NCBI GenBank assembly: GCA_002344965.1
Contig: DDUU01000018.1
Span: 1-21,551 of the forward strand
Direction: 5' to 3'
Length of the DNA: 21,551 nucleotides
Source: Candidatus Tepidiaquacellales bacterium UBA2330
Lineage (GTDB): Bacteria; Bacteroidota; Ignavibacteria; Tepidaquicellales; Tepidaquicellaceae
The notes below the pieces were generated by a model. It saw only the letters and a program-made list of their open reading frames with translations. It was not told the DNA's origin and made no database searches. Below are positions 7,819 to 15,675 of this stretch, one piece after another. Position 1 is the stretch's first letter. Every line of letters starts with the position of its first letter. The position numbers were made by a program, and so were the translations under genes.

Positions 7819-9384
7819 TTGTCAGAGCAAAACGAATTAATCAAAAGAAGATTAGAAGAATTAGATAAGATCAGAGAACTCGGCATAAATCCGTATCCTC
7901 ACAGATTTGACGTAACATCGGATTCCGTTTCCCTTATTTCAAATTTCAAAGATCCGGAAACAGATGAAGAGAAAGAGAAAATAAAAAGCGAAACTGTTTC
8001 AGTCGCCGGCAGGATTATGGCAATCCGCAAAATGGGCAAAGCAACTTTTTGTCACATAAAGGATGAAACCGGCAGGATACAGATATACATTAAAAAAGAT
8101 GAGATCGGTGACGAATCTTACGATGTATTCAGACTGCTTGATATAGGCGATATAATAGGAGTAAACGGATATTTGTTCAGGACGAAAACAGGCGAGGTAT
8201 CCGTACATGCCGTTTCATATGAACTGCTCACAAAATCTATTCATCCGCTTCCTGTTGTAAAAGAGGAAACTACAGAAACCGGAGAAAAGATAATTCATGA
8301 CGCTTTTGCAGATGTAGAGCTGCGCTACAGACAGAGGTATATTGATCTGATAGTAAATGAAAATGTAAAGGATGTTTTTATAAAAAGGACAAAGATCATT
8401 CAGTCAATTAAAAGGACATTAGAGAAATATAATTTTTTCGAAGTCGAAACACCTACGCTGCAGACACTATACGGAGGAGCAAATGCGCAGCCATTCGTAA
8501 CTCATCATAACTCTCTTGACATAGATCTTTATTTAAGAATATCCAATGAACTTTTTCTTAAGAGATTAATTGTCGGAGGTTTTAACCGAGTGTATGAATT
8601 CGTCAGAGATTTCAGAAACGAAGGAATTGACCGTACGCACAATCCTGAATTTACTCAGGTCGAATGGTACCAGGCATACGGTGATTATTTTGATTCGATG
8701 AAAATGTTTGAAGAAGTTGTGGAACAGGCCTGCATTGATTCCAACGGAACAACAAAAGTTATTTACGGAGATACTGAACTTGACTTTAAACGCCCCTGGA
8801 AAAGACTCAGTATGTCAGATGCTGTTTTAAAGAAGACAGGTTTAAATGTTAAAGAAATTAAAAAACAGGAAATTATTGATTACATGAATAAAAACGGAAT
8901 TGATTTCGATCCGAAAATTTCTCACAGCAAAGGTCTGCTTATTGCTAATTTATTTGAAGAGACCTGTGAGGAAGATCTTATACAGCCGGTATTTATTTAT
9001 GATTTCCCGATTGACACTACTCCTTTATGCAAACCTCTCAGGGAATACACTCAGGAGCAGCTTAAGGAAATGAACTGCGATCCTGAGAAAGTTATTTTTG
9101 CGGAAAGATTCGAACCGTATGTAAATAAATGGGAGATGGGAAATTCTTATACAGAGCTTAACGATCCCGTGCTTCAGAGAAAACTTCTTGAAGAGCAGGT
9201 GGAAAGAGGACGCGCCGGCGAGAAAGAAACTCATCCGCTTGACGAGGATTTTTTAAAAGCCATTGAAGTCGGAATGCCTCCTACTACCGGTGTCGGATTA
9301 GGTGTGGACAGACTTGTGATGCTATTGACTAATTCCCACTCAATAAGAGACGTGATATTTTTTCCATTGATGAGACCTTTATAA
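7819..9384 (+). CDS. lysS: Lysyl-tRNA synthetase, class II
   Basis: A 521-residue class II lysyl-tRNA synthetase that charges tRNA-Lys. The N-terminal helix (NELIKRRLEELDKIRELG) leads into the OB-fold anticodon-binding domain at about residues 60-135. The catalytic domain contains the ELRYRQRYIDL block, motif 2 (FRNEGIDRTHNPEFT, about 265-279) and motif 3 (GVGLGVDRLVMLL near the C terminus). A short insert around residues 147-163 (VVKEETTETGEKIIHDA) resembles Bacteroidota-type LysRS. The TTG start is forced: the codon just before it is an in-frame TAA, and the first later Met (near residue 67) would delete the conserved N-terminal helix. It follows rluB by 50 bases and may be read from the scpA transcript. 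Confidence 0.97.
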   Translation: MSEQNELIKRRLEELDKIRELGINPYPHRFDVTSDSVSLISNFKDPETDEEKEKIKSETVSVAGRIMAIRKMGKATFCHIKDETGRIQIYIKKDEIGDESYDVFRLLDIGDIIGVNGYLFRTKTGEVSVHAVSYELLTKSIHPLPVVKEETTETGEKIIHDAFADVELRYRQRYIDLIVNENVKDVFIKRTKIIQSIKRTLEKYNFFEVETPTLQTLYGGANAQPFVTHHNSLDIDLYLRISNELFLKRLIVGGFNRVYEFVRDFRNEGIDRTHNPEFTQVEWYQAYGDYFDSMKMFEEVVEQACIDSNGTTKVIYGDTELDFKRPWKRLSMSDAVLKKTGLNVKEIKKQEIIDYMNKNGIDFDPKISHSKGLLIANLFEETCEEDLIQPVFIYDFPIDTTPLCKPLREYTQEQLKEMNCDPEKVIFAERFEPYVNKWEMGNSYTELNDPVLQRKLLEEQVERGRAGEKETHPLDEDFLKAIEVGMPPTTGVGLGVDRLVMLLTNSHSIRDVIFFPLMRPL

Positions 9385-9393
9385 AAATCAGCG

Positions 9394-10236
9394 ATGATTG
9401 ATATTTATTATAAATTTATTTTCGTAACCGCGGTTTTAATTTCAGTTAATTTTGTATTTACTTCTCATAGTGTTTCACAGGAAAAAAATAATCCGGTTTC
9501 ATCAGACGAATCAATTTTAAGAACTGACAGCAAAGGAAATATTTTAGGCGGTAATAAAAAAGACTGGAGCTACTCAGAGAAAAATTATCCTGAGATTTTA
9601 AAATCAGAAAAATTTTTTGTCAGACCGTATGATACAACCAAAGCGCCCGCTCCCATATCCAACGGTTTTGTTTACGAAATAATAGGAAGTAAATTAGTTC
9701 TGACTTGGTTTACCGCCAAAGGAGTTAATGTAAAAGGATTTACTGTAGAAAGATCAGTATTGGATTCTTCGGATAAACAGTCTGACTGGTCTGAAATTGG
9801 TTATATTAAAGGAAAAGCAAATGCAAAGAATAAAAACAGTTACAGGTTTATAGACAATAATTTAAAAAAGGGTATATATTATTACAGACTGAAAATGGAA
9901 ATGCAGGGCGGAAATTTTGAATATGTAAATCTAAACGGAAAAGTAAACTGGTTGAATTTTCCGCAGACGACGGAGCTTTATCCCGTATTTCCGAATCCTG
10001 TTACTGATGTATTTACAATCAGATTTTTTCTGCCGGTAAAAGACGAAGTCAGTTTATACTTTTTAAACGGAAAAGACACTGTATATCTGATAAAAAGGAA
10101 AGATCTGGCTCAGGGTTTTTATATTATGAAACCGAGTAAAAGTACATTCAAATTTCAGAATGAGATAAGAACATTGCATCTTGTCAGAAGGAGTATAATC
10201 AGAAAAGTTTATTCAGGCAATGTACAGTTTATGTGA
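9394..10236 (+). CDS. Secreted protein with type IX sorting-like C-terminal domain
   Basis: A 280-residue exported protein. An N-terminal hydrophobic stretch (about residues 7-24) ending near SHSVSQ is a likely signal peptide. Residues about 30-90 are polar. A fibronectin-III-like beta domain follows at about 91-186 (LVLTWFTAKGVNVKGFTVER, YYYRLKM). The C-terminal 85 residues begin LYPVFPNPVTDVFTIRFFLP, which is the pattern of type IX (Por secretion) type A sorting domains. The far C terminus (SGNVQFM) departs from the usual Lys-Met-Val-Leu ending, so this could be a divergent sorting domain or a domain that only looks like one. ATG lies nine bases after the lysS stop, suggesting cotranscription. 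No enzymatic domain is visible and the function is unknown. Confidence 0.65.
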   Translation: MIDIYYKFIFVTAVLISVNFVFTSHSVSQEKNNPVSSDESILRTDSKGNILGGNKKDWSYSEKNYPEILKSEKFFVRPYDTTKAPAPISNGFVYEIIGSKLVLTWFTAKGVNVKGFTVERSVLDSSDKQSDWSEIGYIKGKANAKNKNSYRFIDNNLKKGIYYYRLKMEMQGGNFEYVNLNGKVNWLNFPQTTELYPVFPNPVTDVFTIRFFLPVKDEVSLYFLNGKDTVYLIKRKDLAQGFYIMKPSKSTFKFQNEIRTLHLVRRSIIRKVYSGNVQFM

Positions 10237-10310
10237 TACAAAACCTTTGCCGGCGATGTAACCAAAAAACAATTTATTTAAATTTATAATTAAATCTATA
10301 TCCGCATAAA

Positions 10311-11669
10311 ATGAAATATTATAACAGCGTACTTGATCTGATCGGCAATACGCCTCTTGTAAAATTAAATAACATTACAAAAGGAATGAAACCTGTTGTG
10401 CTTGCAAAGATGGAATCCTATAATCCAGGCGGCAGCGTCAAAGACCGCATTGGTCTTAATATGATAGAAGCGGCGGAGCGTGAAGGTAAAATTAAACCCG
10501 GTGATACGATCATCGAAGCAACAAGCGGAAACACCGGAATCGGAATTGCTTTGGTTGCAGCGCTGAAAGGATACAAAACAATTTTTGTAATGACGGAAAA
10601 AGCTTCGAAAGAAAAAAATAATTATCTGAAAGCTCTCGGCGCTGAAGTGGTGATACAGCCTATGACTGCAAAATACGGAGAACCGGATCATTATGTAACC
10701 GTTGCCGAAAGACTCTCAAAAGAAATTCCGAATTCGCTTTTTCTTTACCAGTATATTAACCCGTTCAATCCAGAAGCGCATTATAAAACCACCGGTCCGG
10801 AAATTTGGAATGATACTGAAGGTAAGATTACTCACTTCGTTTCCGGTGTCGGTACCGGAGGTACAATTTCCGGAACAGGCAAATATCTGAAGGAAATGAA
10901 TCCTGATATTAAAGTCATCGGTGCTGATCCCTACGGTTCGATTTTTAAAGTTGTAAAGGAAACAGGAAATACACCTGAGCCCATCCCTTATTTAATCGAA
11001 GGAATCGGACAGGATGTAATGGTTGACAATGTTCAGTTTCAGTATATAGATGAGATTGTAAACGTAAATGATATGGACTCAGTGGAAATGTGCAAAAGAC
11101 TTTCAAAAGAAGAAGGAATCTTTTGCGGCGGCTCGACAGGCACAATTGCTTATGCTGCTGTTGAGCTTGCTAAAAAGCTTGATGAAAAAGCTGTAATTGT
11201 TTTTATAGTATGCGATACCGGAGAAAGATATTTATCGAAGTATCATTCGGATGAATGGCTTCGGGAGAAAAGGCTGATGAAATCTGAATTCATTACAGCA
11301 GGTCAGGTATTTCTTACTAAAAAAACTTCAGGCGTACCCGGACTGATCTCGGCTAAAAGTACAGATAAACTTTTCGAAGCTCTTGAGCTTATGGATAAAT
11401 ATAATTTATCCACATTACCTGTTATAGACGGGTCTGACTGCGTCGGATCGATAGTTGAAGAAAACGTCATTGATAAGATTATGAATGACAGGAATATTTC
11501 CGGGAAACAGGTAAATGATGTAATGGATAAAAAACTTCCTATCATTGACTTTAATACAGCATTCCCGAAAGCAATTGAAATGCTGCAGAAGGACAATACT
11601 CTGCTTGTATCTCAGCACGGGAAGATCAAAGGCATTCTTACCAGATATGATGTTCTTGATTTTATTTAA
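10311..11669 (+). CDS. cbs: Cystathionine beta-synthase
   Basis: A 452-residue PLP enzyme that condenses homocysteine with serine to give cystathionine. The catalytic fold-type II core carries the PLP lysine at K44 in NPGGSVKDRIG, the substrate loop ATSGNTG at 70-76 and the phosphate-binding GVGTGGTISGTG loop. Residues from about 325 to the end form a tandem pair of CBS (Bateman) domains, each with a VxDxM or TRYD-type ending. The Bateman pair separates this enzyme from plain cysteine synthase CysK, which lacks it. Ligand regulation, for example by an adenosyl compound, is plausible for such domains but not shown here. The next gene completes the pathway to cysteine. ATG start, 74 bases after the preceding stop, no obvious Shine-Dalgarno site. 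Confidence 0.93.
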   Translation: MKYYNSVLDLIGNTPLVKLNNITKGMKPVVLAKMESYNPGGSVKDRIGLNMIEAAEREGKIKPGDTIIEATSGNTGIGIALVAALKGYKTIFVMTEKASKEKNNYLKALGAEVVIQPMTAKYGEPDHYVTVAERLSKEIPNSLFLYQYINPFNPEAHYKTTGPEIWNDTEGKITHFVSGVGTGGTISGTGKYLKEMNPDIKVIGADPYGSIFKVVKETGNTPEPIPYLIEGIGQDVMVDNVQFQYIDEIVNVNDMDSVEMCKRLSKEEGIFCGGSTGTIAYAAVELAKKLDEKAVIVFIVCDTGERYLSKYHSDEWLREKRLMKSEFITAGQVFLTKKTSGVPGLISAKSTDKLFEALELMDKYNLSTLPVIDGSDCVGSIVEENVIDKIMNDRNISGKQVNDVMDKKLPIIDFNTAFPKAIEMLQKDNTLLVSQHGKIKGILTRYDVLDFI

Positions 11670-11699
11670 TTAATTTTTTTAATCAGATAAAAATTTTTC

Positions 11700-11721
11700 A
11701 GCGGAAGAAAAATATTCCGCT
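11700..11721. repeat. Inverted repeat in the cbs to gamma-lyase gap
   Basis: AGCGGAA and TTCCGCT form a perfect 7-base stem around an 8-base loop, in the middle of the 70-base gap and 18 bases before the next ATG. There is no T-tract after it on the plus strand, so it is not a standard terminator for cbs. It could be an mRNA hairpin affecting translation or stability, or an operator. Confidence 0.4.
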
Positions 11722-11739
11722 CACTAAAATACTTATACT

Positions 11740-12882
11740 ATGAAATTTGCAACCAGACAGATACACGCCGGACAGCATCCCGAAGAAACTACAGGTGCAG
11801 TAATTACTCCGATTTTTCAGACTTCCACTTATTCAAATGAAAAACTCGGTGAGTCAAAAGGATACGATTACGGCAGGACGATCAATCCAACCCGTTTAGC
11901 TCTTGAAGCCAACTTAGCTGCTCTTGAAAACGGAAAATACGGTTTTTGTTTTTCCTCTGGTATGGCGGCTGTGCAAACTGTTATTAATTTATTTAAGCCC
12001 GGTGATCATATTATCTGCACTAATAATGTTTACGGTGGAACATACAGACTTTATGAACAGATAATGAGAAATTTCGGAATCGAGTTTTCTTATGTCGATA
12101 CTTCGGATAATAATACACTGCTAAAAGCCGTGAAAGAAAATACAAAATTTATTTATGTCGAGACACCTACTAATCCGATGCTCAACATTACGGATTTGAA
12201 ATTTCTTGCGGAGCTGTCACAAAATAAAAAAATTGTTTCATGCGTCGATAATACATTCATGAGTCCGTTTTTCCAGAATCCGCTTGATTTCGGTATTGAT
12301 GTAGTACTGCACAGCACTACAAAATATATAAACGGTCACAGCGACGTAATCGGCGGATGTCTTGTAACTTCCGATGAAAAAATTGCAGAGAGATTTAAAT
12401 TTCTCCAGAACTCAATCGGGTCTGTCCCTTCACCTTTTGACTGCTGGCTTATTCTCCGATCCACTAAAACGCTTGCTCAAAGAATGAAAGCTCATAATGA
12501 AAATGCAATAAGCATATGCAAAGCTCTTTCTGAAAATAAAAAGATAGAAAAACTTTATTATCCGGGTCTGGAATCTCATCCGCAGTATGACCTTGCGAAA
12601 TCTCAGATGTCAGGATTCGGAGGAATAATTTCTCTTGATGTAGGTTCATATGAAAAAGCAGTTAACTTTTGTAACGCTCTTAAAATTTTTCAGATAGCAG
12701 AATCGCTCGGAGGCGTAGAATCGCTTGTATGCCATCCTGTCTCAATGACTCACGGTAGCGTACCTGTAGATCTGAGAAATGAATTCGGGCTTACTGTCGG
12801 ACTCGTGAGACTGTCTGTTGGAATTGAAGATACAGATGATCTGCTTGAGGATATAGATAATGCACTGAAAAGTCTGAATTAA
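11740..12882 (+). CDS. Cystathionine gamma-lyase or gamma-synthase
   Basis: A 380-residue member of the Cys/Met-metabolism PLP family (fold type I). The family layout is complete: ATRQIHAGQHPE at the N terminus, the YGRTINPTR block (about 44-52), FSSGMAA (71-77), ETPTNP (141-146), DNTF (170-173) and the PLP-binding lysine K195 in HSTTKYINGHSDV. The C terminus has the family's RLSVGIED motif. Lyases and synthases are hard to tell apart by sequence. The neighbouring cystathionine beta-synthase favours gamma-lyase, giving cysteine, 2-oxobutyrate and ammonia from cystathionine. Some such enzymes are bifunctional. ATG start, 70 bases after cbs, same strand, probably one operon. Confidence 0.92.
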   Translation: MKFATRQIHAGQHPEETTGAVITPIFQTSTYSNEKLGESKGYDYGRTINPTRLALEANLAALENGKYGFCFSSGMAAVQTVINLFKPGDHIICTNNVYGGTYRLYEQIMRNFGIEFSYVDTSDNNTLLKAVKENTKFIYVETPTNPMLNITDLKFLAELSQNKKIVSCVDNTFMSPFFQNPLDFGIDVVLHSTTKYINGHSDVIGGCLVTSDEKIAERFKFLQNSIGSVPSPFDCWLILRSTKTLAQRMKAHNENAISICKALSENKKIEKLYYPGLESHPQYDLAKSQMSGFGGIISLDVGSYEKAVNFCNALKIFQIAESLGGVESLVCHPVSMTHGSVPVDLRNEFGLTVGLVRLSVGIEDTDDLLEDIDNALKSLN

Positions 12883-12894
12883 TTCTCTGAATTT

Positions 12895-13743
12895 TTGCAA
12901 AAGATTTTATACATATTATCTTTTCTTCTGATTTTTAGCAGCAGCGGTTATTCACAATACAGGTTTAAAACATTCGGAAAGGATTCAACTAAATACAGTG
13001 AAAACTCTGCAGATGTAAAAATATTCAGATTGTTCAACAATATCAGCAGCAGCTTTATTCATTCAGCTGTTGATGTTACTAACCGGTCTATCATACCGGT
13101 TTCAATTGCAGCGCCGGTCGGACTTTATACATTTGCCAGAATTAACGGTAATCATTATGATGAAAGCTCTGCCGTTCTCCTTGGATTGGCTGAATTGACA
13201 AATCTTTCCGCAACACAAATTTTAAAAATTACTGTTCAAAGACCCAGACCTTTCAGGAAGATGAATAATGTTTTCTTATCCGATACTTCAGATATAGCAG
13301 GTACTTACTCTTTTCCTTCAGGACATTCATCACAGTCATTCGCGATAGCAACTCTTCTGACTCTGAGATATCCGGATAATCCCGGACTTATAGCAGGTCT
13401 TTACACTTATGCTGCATTTGTATCGCTCGGAAGGATGTACTGGGGAGTTCATTATCCGTCTGATGTTATTACCGGAATGCTTATCGGCGCAGGAAGCGCA
13501 GCTTTGATTTATTCATTAAGAAAACCAATTATACAGGCTAAAAACAATCTCTTCAATCAAAGCGAAAGAACAGATTCTTACAATCCCGGAATAGCCCCTG
13601 CTTCTTTTTTTATATCTCTCGCAGCTTCTGATGTTTTAAATCATTTTTTAAAAAAATCAGAAAGCAGGTTACTGAATAATTCTTCATTGCAGTTTGACGT
13701 CAGGAATAATTACGGGATGATGAACTGCAGTATTGGATTTTAG
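12895..13743 (+). CDS. Secreted PAP2-family phosphatase
   Basis: A 282-residue phosphatidic-acid-phosphatase-2 family protein. All three catalytic motifs are present: K111-x6-RP (KITVQRPRP), PSGH at 141-144, and R180 with H186 and D190 in GRMYWGVHYPSD. A signal peptide (residues 1-20, ILYILSFLLIFSSSGYSQ) and hydrophobic segments between about 67 and 205 place the active site outside the cytoplasm. Lipid phosphates such as undecaprenyl or lipid A phosphates are likely but unproven substrates. The start is TTG at 12895: the only in-frame codons back to the gamma-lyase stop (12880-12882) offer no ATG. The gap to that gene is 12 bases. The C terminus ends in a strand-like stretch with a terminal Phe. 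Confidence 0.88.
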   Translation: MQKILYILSFLLIFSSSGYSQYRFKTFGKDSTKYSENSADVKIFRLFNNISSSFIHSAVDVTNRSIIPVSIAAPVGLYTFARINGNHYDESSAVLLGLAELTNLSATQILKITVQRPRPFRKMNNVFLSDTSDIAGTYSFPSGHSSQSFAIATLLTLRYPDNPGLIAGLYTYAAFVSLGRMYWGVHYPSDVITGMLIGAGSAALIYSLRKPIIQAKNNLFNQSERTDSYNPGIAPASFFISLAASDVLNHFLKKSESRLLNNSSLQFDVRNNYGMMNCSIGF

Positions 13744-13990
13744 TTAGTAGTTAATAAAAGCAGATTTTAAAATGATATTTGAACTTACATCTTGATATTC
13801 GAAATTCCTTTTTATGTAACGTCCTGAAAAAAGTTTACAAAAAAAATTATTTTTTAATTTATTACTTGTTTCCACTTTTACAATGTCAAAATACCTGAAA
13901 GCGTAGCAGTTGACACTCAAGTATTTTAAATTTGGTTTTTTATAAACTTATTTCATGACAAGTCATAAGTATTTGTAATTTGAAATTATT
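13744..13990. other. Convergent intergenic region
   Basis: About 247 bases between converging PAP2 and queE genes. No gene is visible. An imperfect dyad lies at 13946-13970 (ACTTAT and ATAAGT around GAC-aa-GTC), and AAAATAC at 13888-13894 can pair with GTATTTT at 13921-13927. Neither is a clean intrinsic terminator, though termination in either direction here would be expected from the layout. Confidence 0.45.
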
Positions 13991-14722
13991 TTAAACTCCT
14001 CTTTTATTTCCCCAGGCAAGTATATGAATCCTGTCCGTGTAATTAAAATTGTTTCTTTTACATGCCTCTATAGTTTCGGCTCTCATTTTATCAAGATCTG
14101 ACGGGGTAACTCCTTCCGGCATAAGATATACATCGCAGTCTTCAAAACCGGTCTCAGACTGAATTTGCTTAATTTCATCAATATCATTTTCGCCTGTATA
14201 TACAAATTTCCACTGTATATCAGTAACATTATTTTTTTTCAGCAAGCTGTATTTTAAAAATGAATCTGTATTGATCCTGTTTTTTTCATGCAACTTTTCG
14301 AATTCCGTACCGGCCGGAACAGAGCTTTTTAATTTCGGACTGATGCTAATCAGACCTGCATAATTCACAAAATCTCCGTATGCTGTGCCGTTAGTTTCGA
14401 TTGTAATGAATACACCTTTATTTGCTTTGATAATTCCTTTGCATAGTACTGTAAGTTCATCCGGATACATTGTCGGCTCACCGCCTGTTATCACTACATC
14501 AATGCAATTAAACTTTAGATATTCATTAATAATATTTTTAATTTCCATTTCACCAATATTTCTGCTGTCATCCGGATCCCAGCTTGTATAAGCTGTGTCA
14601 CACAGGTTCCCACCGGTAAATTTACATCTTAGATTACAGAAATTAGTCCTTATAAAAAAAGAAGGTCTGCCTGATCTTTTACCTTCACCCTGTATAGAAT
14701 AAAATAATTCTGATATCTTCAT
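13991..14722 (-). CDS. queE: 7-carboxy-7-deazaguanine synthase, variant cluster motif
   Basis: A 243-residue radical SAM enzyme that converts 6-carboxy-tetrahydropterin to 7-carboxy-7-deazaguanine in the queuosine pathway. The N terminus ISELFYSIQGEGKRSGRPSF is diagnostic, as is the VITGGEPTMYP block. The iron-sulfur ligands are C29, C33 and C41, giving CX3CX7C instead of the usual CX3CX2C; the extra residues (KFTGGNL) precede CDTAYTSW, which matches the normal post-cysteine CDTxYT sequence. This looks like an in-frame insertion in the cluster loop, so the enzyme is probably functional. No other queuosine gene is in the window. The ATG lies only 19 bases beyond a strong intrinsic terminator, so its promoter is not obvious. 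Confidence 0.9.
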   Translation of the reverse strand: MKISELFYSIQGEGKRSGRPSFFIRTNFCNLRCKFTGGNLCDTAYTSWDPDDSRNIGEMEIKNIINEYLKFNCIDVVITGGEPTMYPDELTVLCKGIIKANKGVFITIETNGTAYGDFVNYAGLISISPKLKSSVPAGTEFEKLHEKNRINTDSFLKYSLLKKNNVTDIQWKFVYTGENDIDEIKQIQSETGFEDCDVYLMPEGVTPSDLDKMRAETIEACKRNNFNYTDRIHILAWGNKRGV

Positions 14723-14741
14723 TCTGCTTTAGTCAAAACAT

Positions 14742-14776
14742 CTGTAAAAAAGAAAAGCGATTTGCTCAATCGCTTT
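14742..14776 (-). terminator. Intrinsic terminator after the DUF3108 gene
   Basis: On the minus strand AAAGCGAT and ATCGCTTT form an 8-base stem with a 7-base loop, followed by TTTTCTTTTTT. It lies 21 bases after the DUF3108 stop and ends 19 bases before queE. Standard Rho-independent shape. Confidence 0.8.
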
Positions 14777-14797
14777 CTGCTTTAGCTTTTTACTGAT

Positions 14798-15610
14798 TTA
14801 TTTTTTTGAAGTTAGAGGTCCTGCAAGTCCTGAATAAGCGCTGAGATCCGCATCTATCGAACCAATCACAACCTTTGTTTTAACTTTAACCGGCATTCTT
14901 CTGTCATCATCCGTAAGCCATACGATTATAGATCCTTCGCTTTTGAATAATCCTCCTTCTTCCACCATTGGCTCGAGCTTTACGCATCTAAACTCACCTG
15001 CAGGCACTTCAATTGTTTCTTTTCCGTAATACTTTACCTTAAGAGGATAAGTCTGATCTTTATAAAAATTCTGAAGTAATGTGATATCCCCTTCTTTCAT
15101 ACTTTTAAAATCAAGCGTCCTGAAATAATAAAATGCGCTCATTGCATCCTGCGTATATTCCGGAATGTCGAATTCACCTTCAAATTTTTTCGGCTCTTTT
15201 TCACCCGTATATGTTTTTACTTTATGATTTACCTGATCGAATATTGCCTCAAAATCTCTCTGATATGTACCTTCCTTTATATGCTGTTCAAATCTCCACG
15301 GAAAAAGCGCTTCCTGGTCAACATATGTCCTGTAAAAATCCCTTACTTTATATACCCAGTCAAAACTGCCTGAAGAATTTACTGTAAATCTGATATCATA
15401 ACATTTTCTTCCGTTTATGGTCTGAAGTACCGGATCGACTTCCATTACGGCTGTACCTGCATTCACAAATCCGTAATTTACTTCAAACGTAAGTTTCTCA
15501 CCTGCTGCAAATGCATTCTGTTCTATCTTTCTGAATTCATTGTCCTGCGAAAAAATATTTACTGCCTGTAAAAGTAAAATTAGTACTGCTGCTGATTTTA
15601 AAATTTTCAT
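14798..15610 (-). CDS. DUF3108 family exported protein
   Basis: A 270-residue protein with a signal peptide (KILKSAAVLILLLQAVNIFSQ, cleavage near residue 22). The mature part begins with the DUF3108 hallmark AFAAGEKLTFEVNYGFVNAG. Later come the RDFYRTYVD block, the strand pair YPLKVKYYGKETIEVPAGEF and the IVWLTDDDRRMPVKVK ending. Members are periplasmic or envelope beta proteins without an agreed biochemical role; relatives near lipopolysaccharide genes are common. Here it follows a family 9 glycosyltransferase by 65 bases, consistent with an envelope role, but that is inference. ATG start; a terminator follows directly. Confidence 0.88.
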   Translation of the reverse strand: MKILKSAAVLILLLQAVNIFSQDNEFRKIEQNAFAAGEKLTFEVNYGFVNAGTAVMEVDPVLQTINGRKCYDIRFTVNSSGSFDWVYKVRDFYRTYVDQEALFPWRFEQHIKEGTYQRDFEAIFDQVNHKVKTYTGEKEPKKFEGEFDIPEYTQDAMSAFYYFRTLDFKSMKEGDITLLQNFYKDQTYPLKVKYYGKETIEVPAGEFRCVKLEPMVEEGGLFKSEGSIIVWLTDDDRRMPVKVKTKVVIGSIDADLSAYSGLAGPLTSKK

Positions 15611-15675
15611 TTTATTATTATTATTTTTTTACTGAATCCTTTAACATTAATTTTCAGATTATGTTCTGATAATTT

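Noticed and set aside
10285..10290. TATAAT as the -10 box for cystathionine beta-synthase
   Set aside because: The matching -35 position reads CCAAAA; in such AT-rich DNA a lone TATAAT is expected by chance.
10365..10691. Minus-strand open frame of 108 codons inside the cystathionine beta-synthase gene
   Set aside because: It is antisense to a conserved catalytic domain and its translation has no recognisable domain.
13910..13915. TTGACA as a promoter in the convergent gap
   Set aside because: No -10 box at proper distance, and no plus-strand gene follows.
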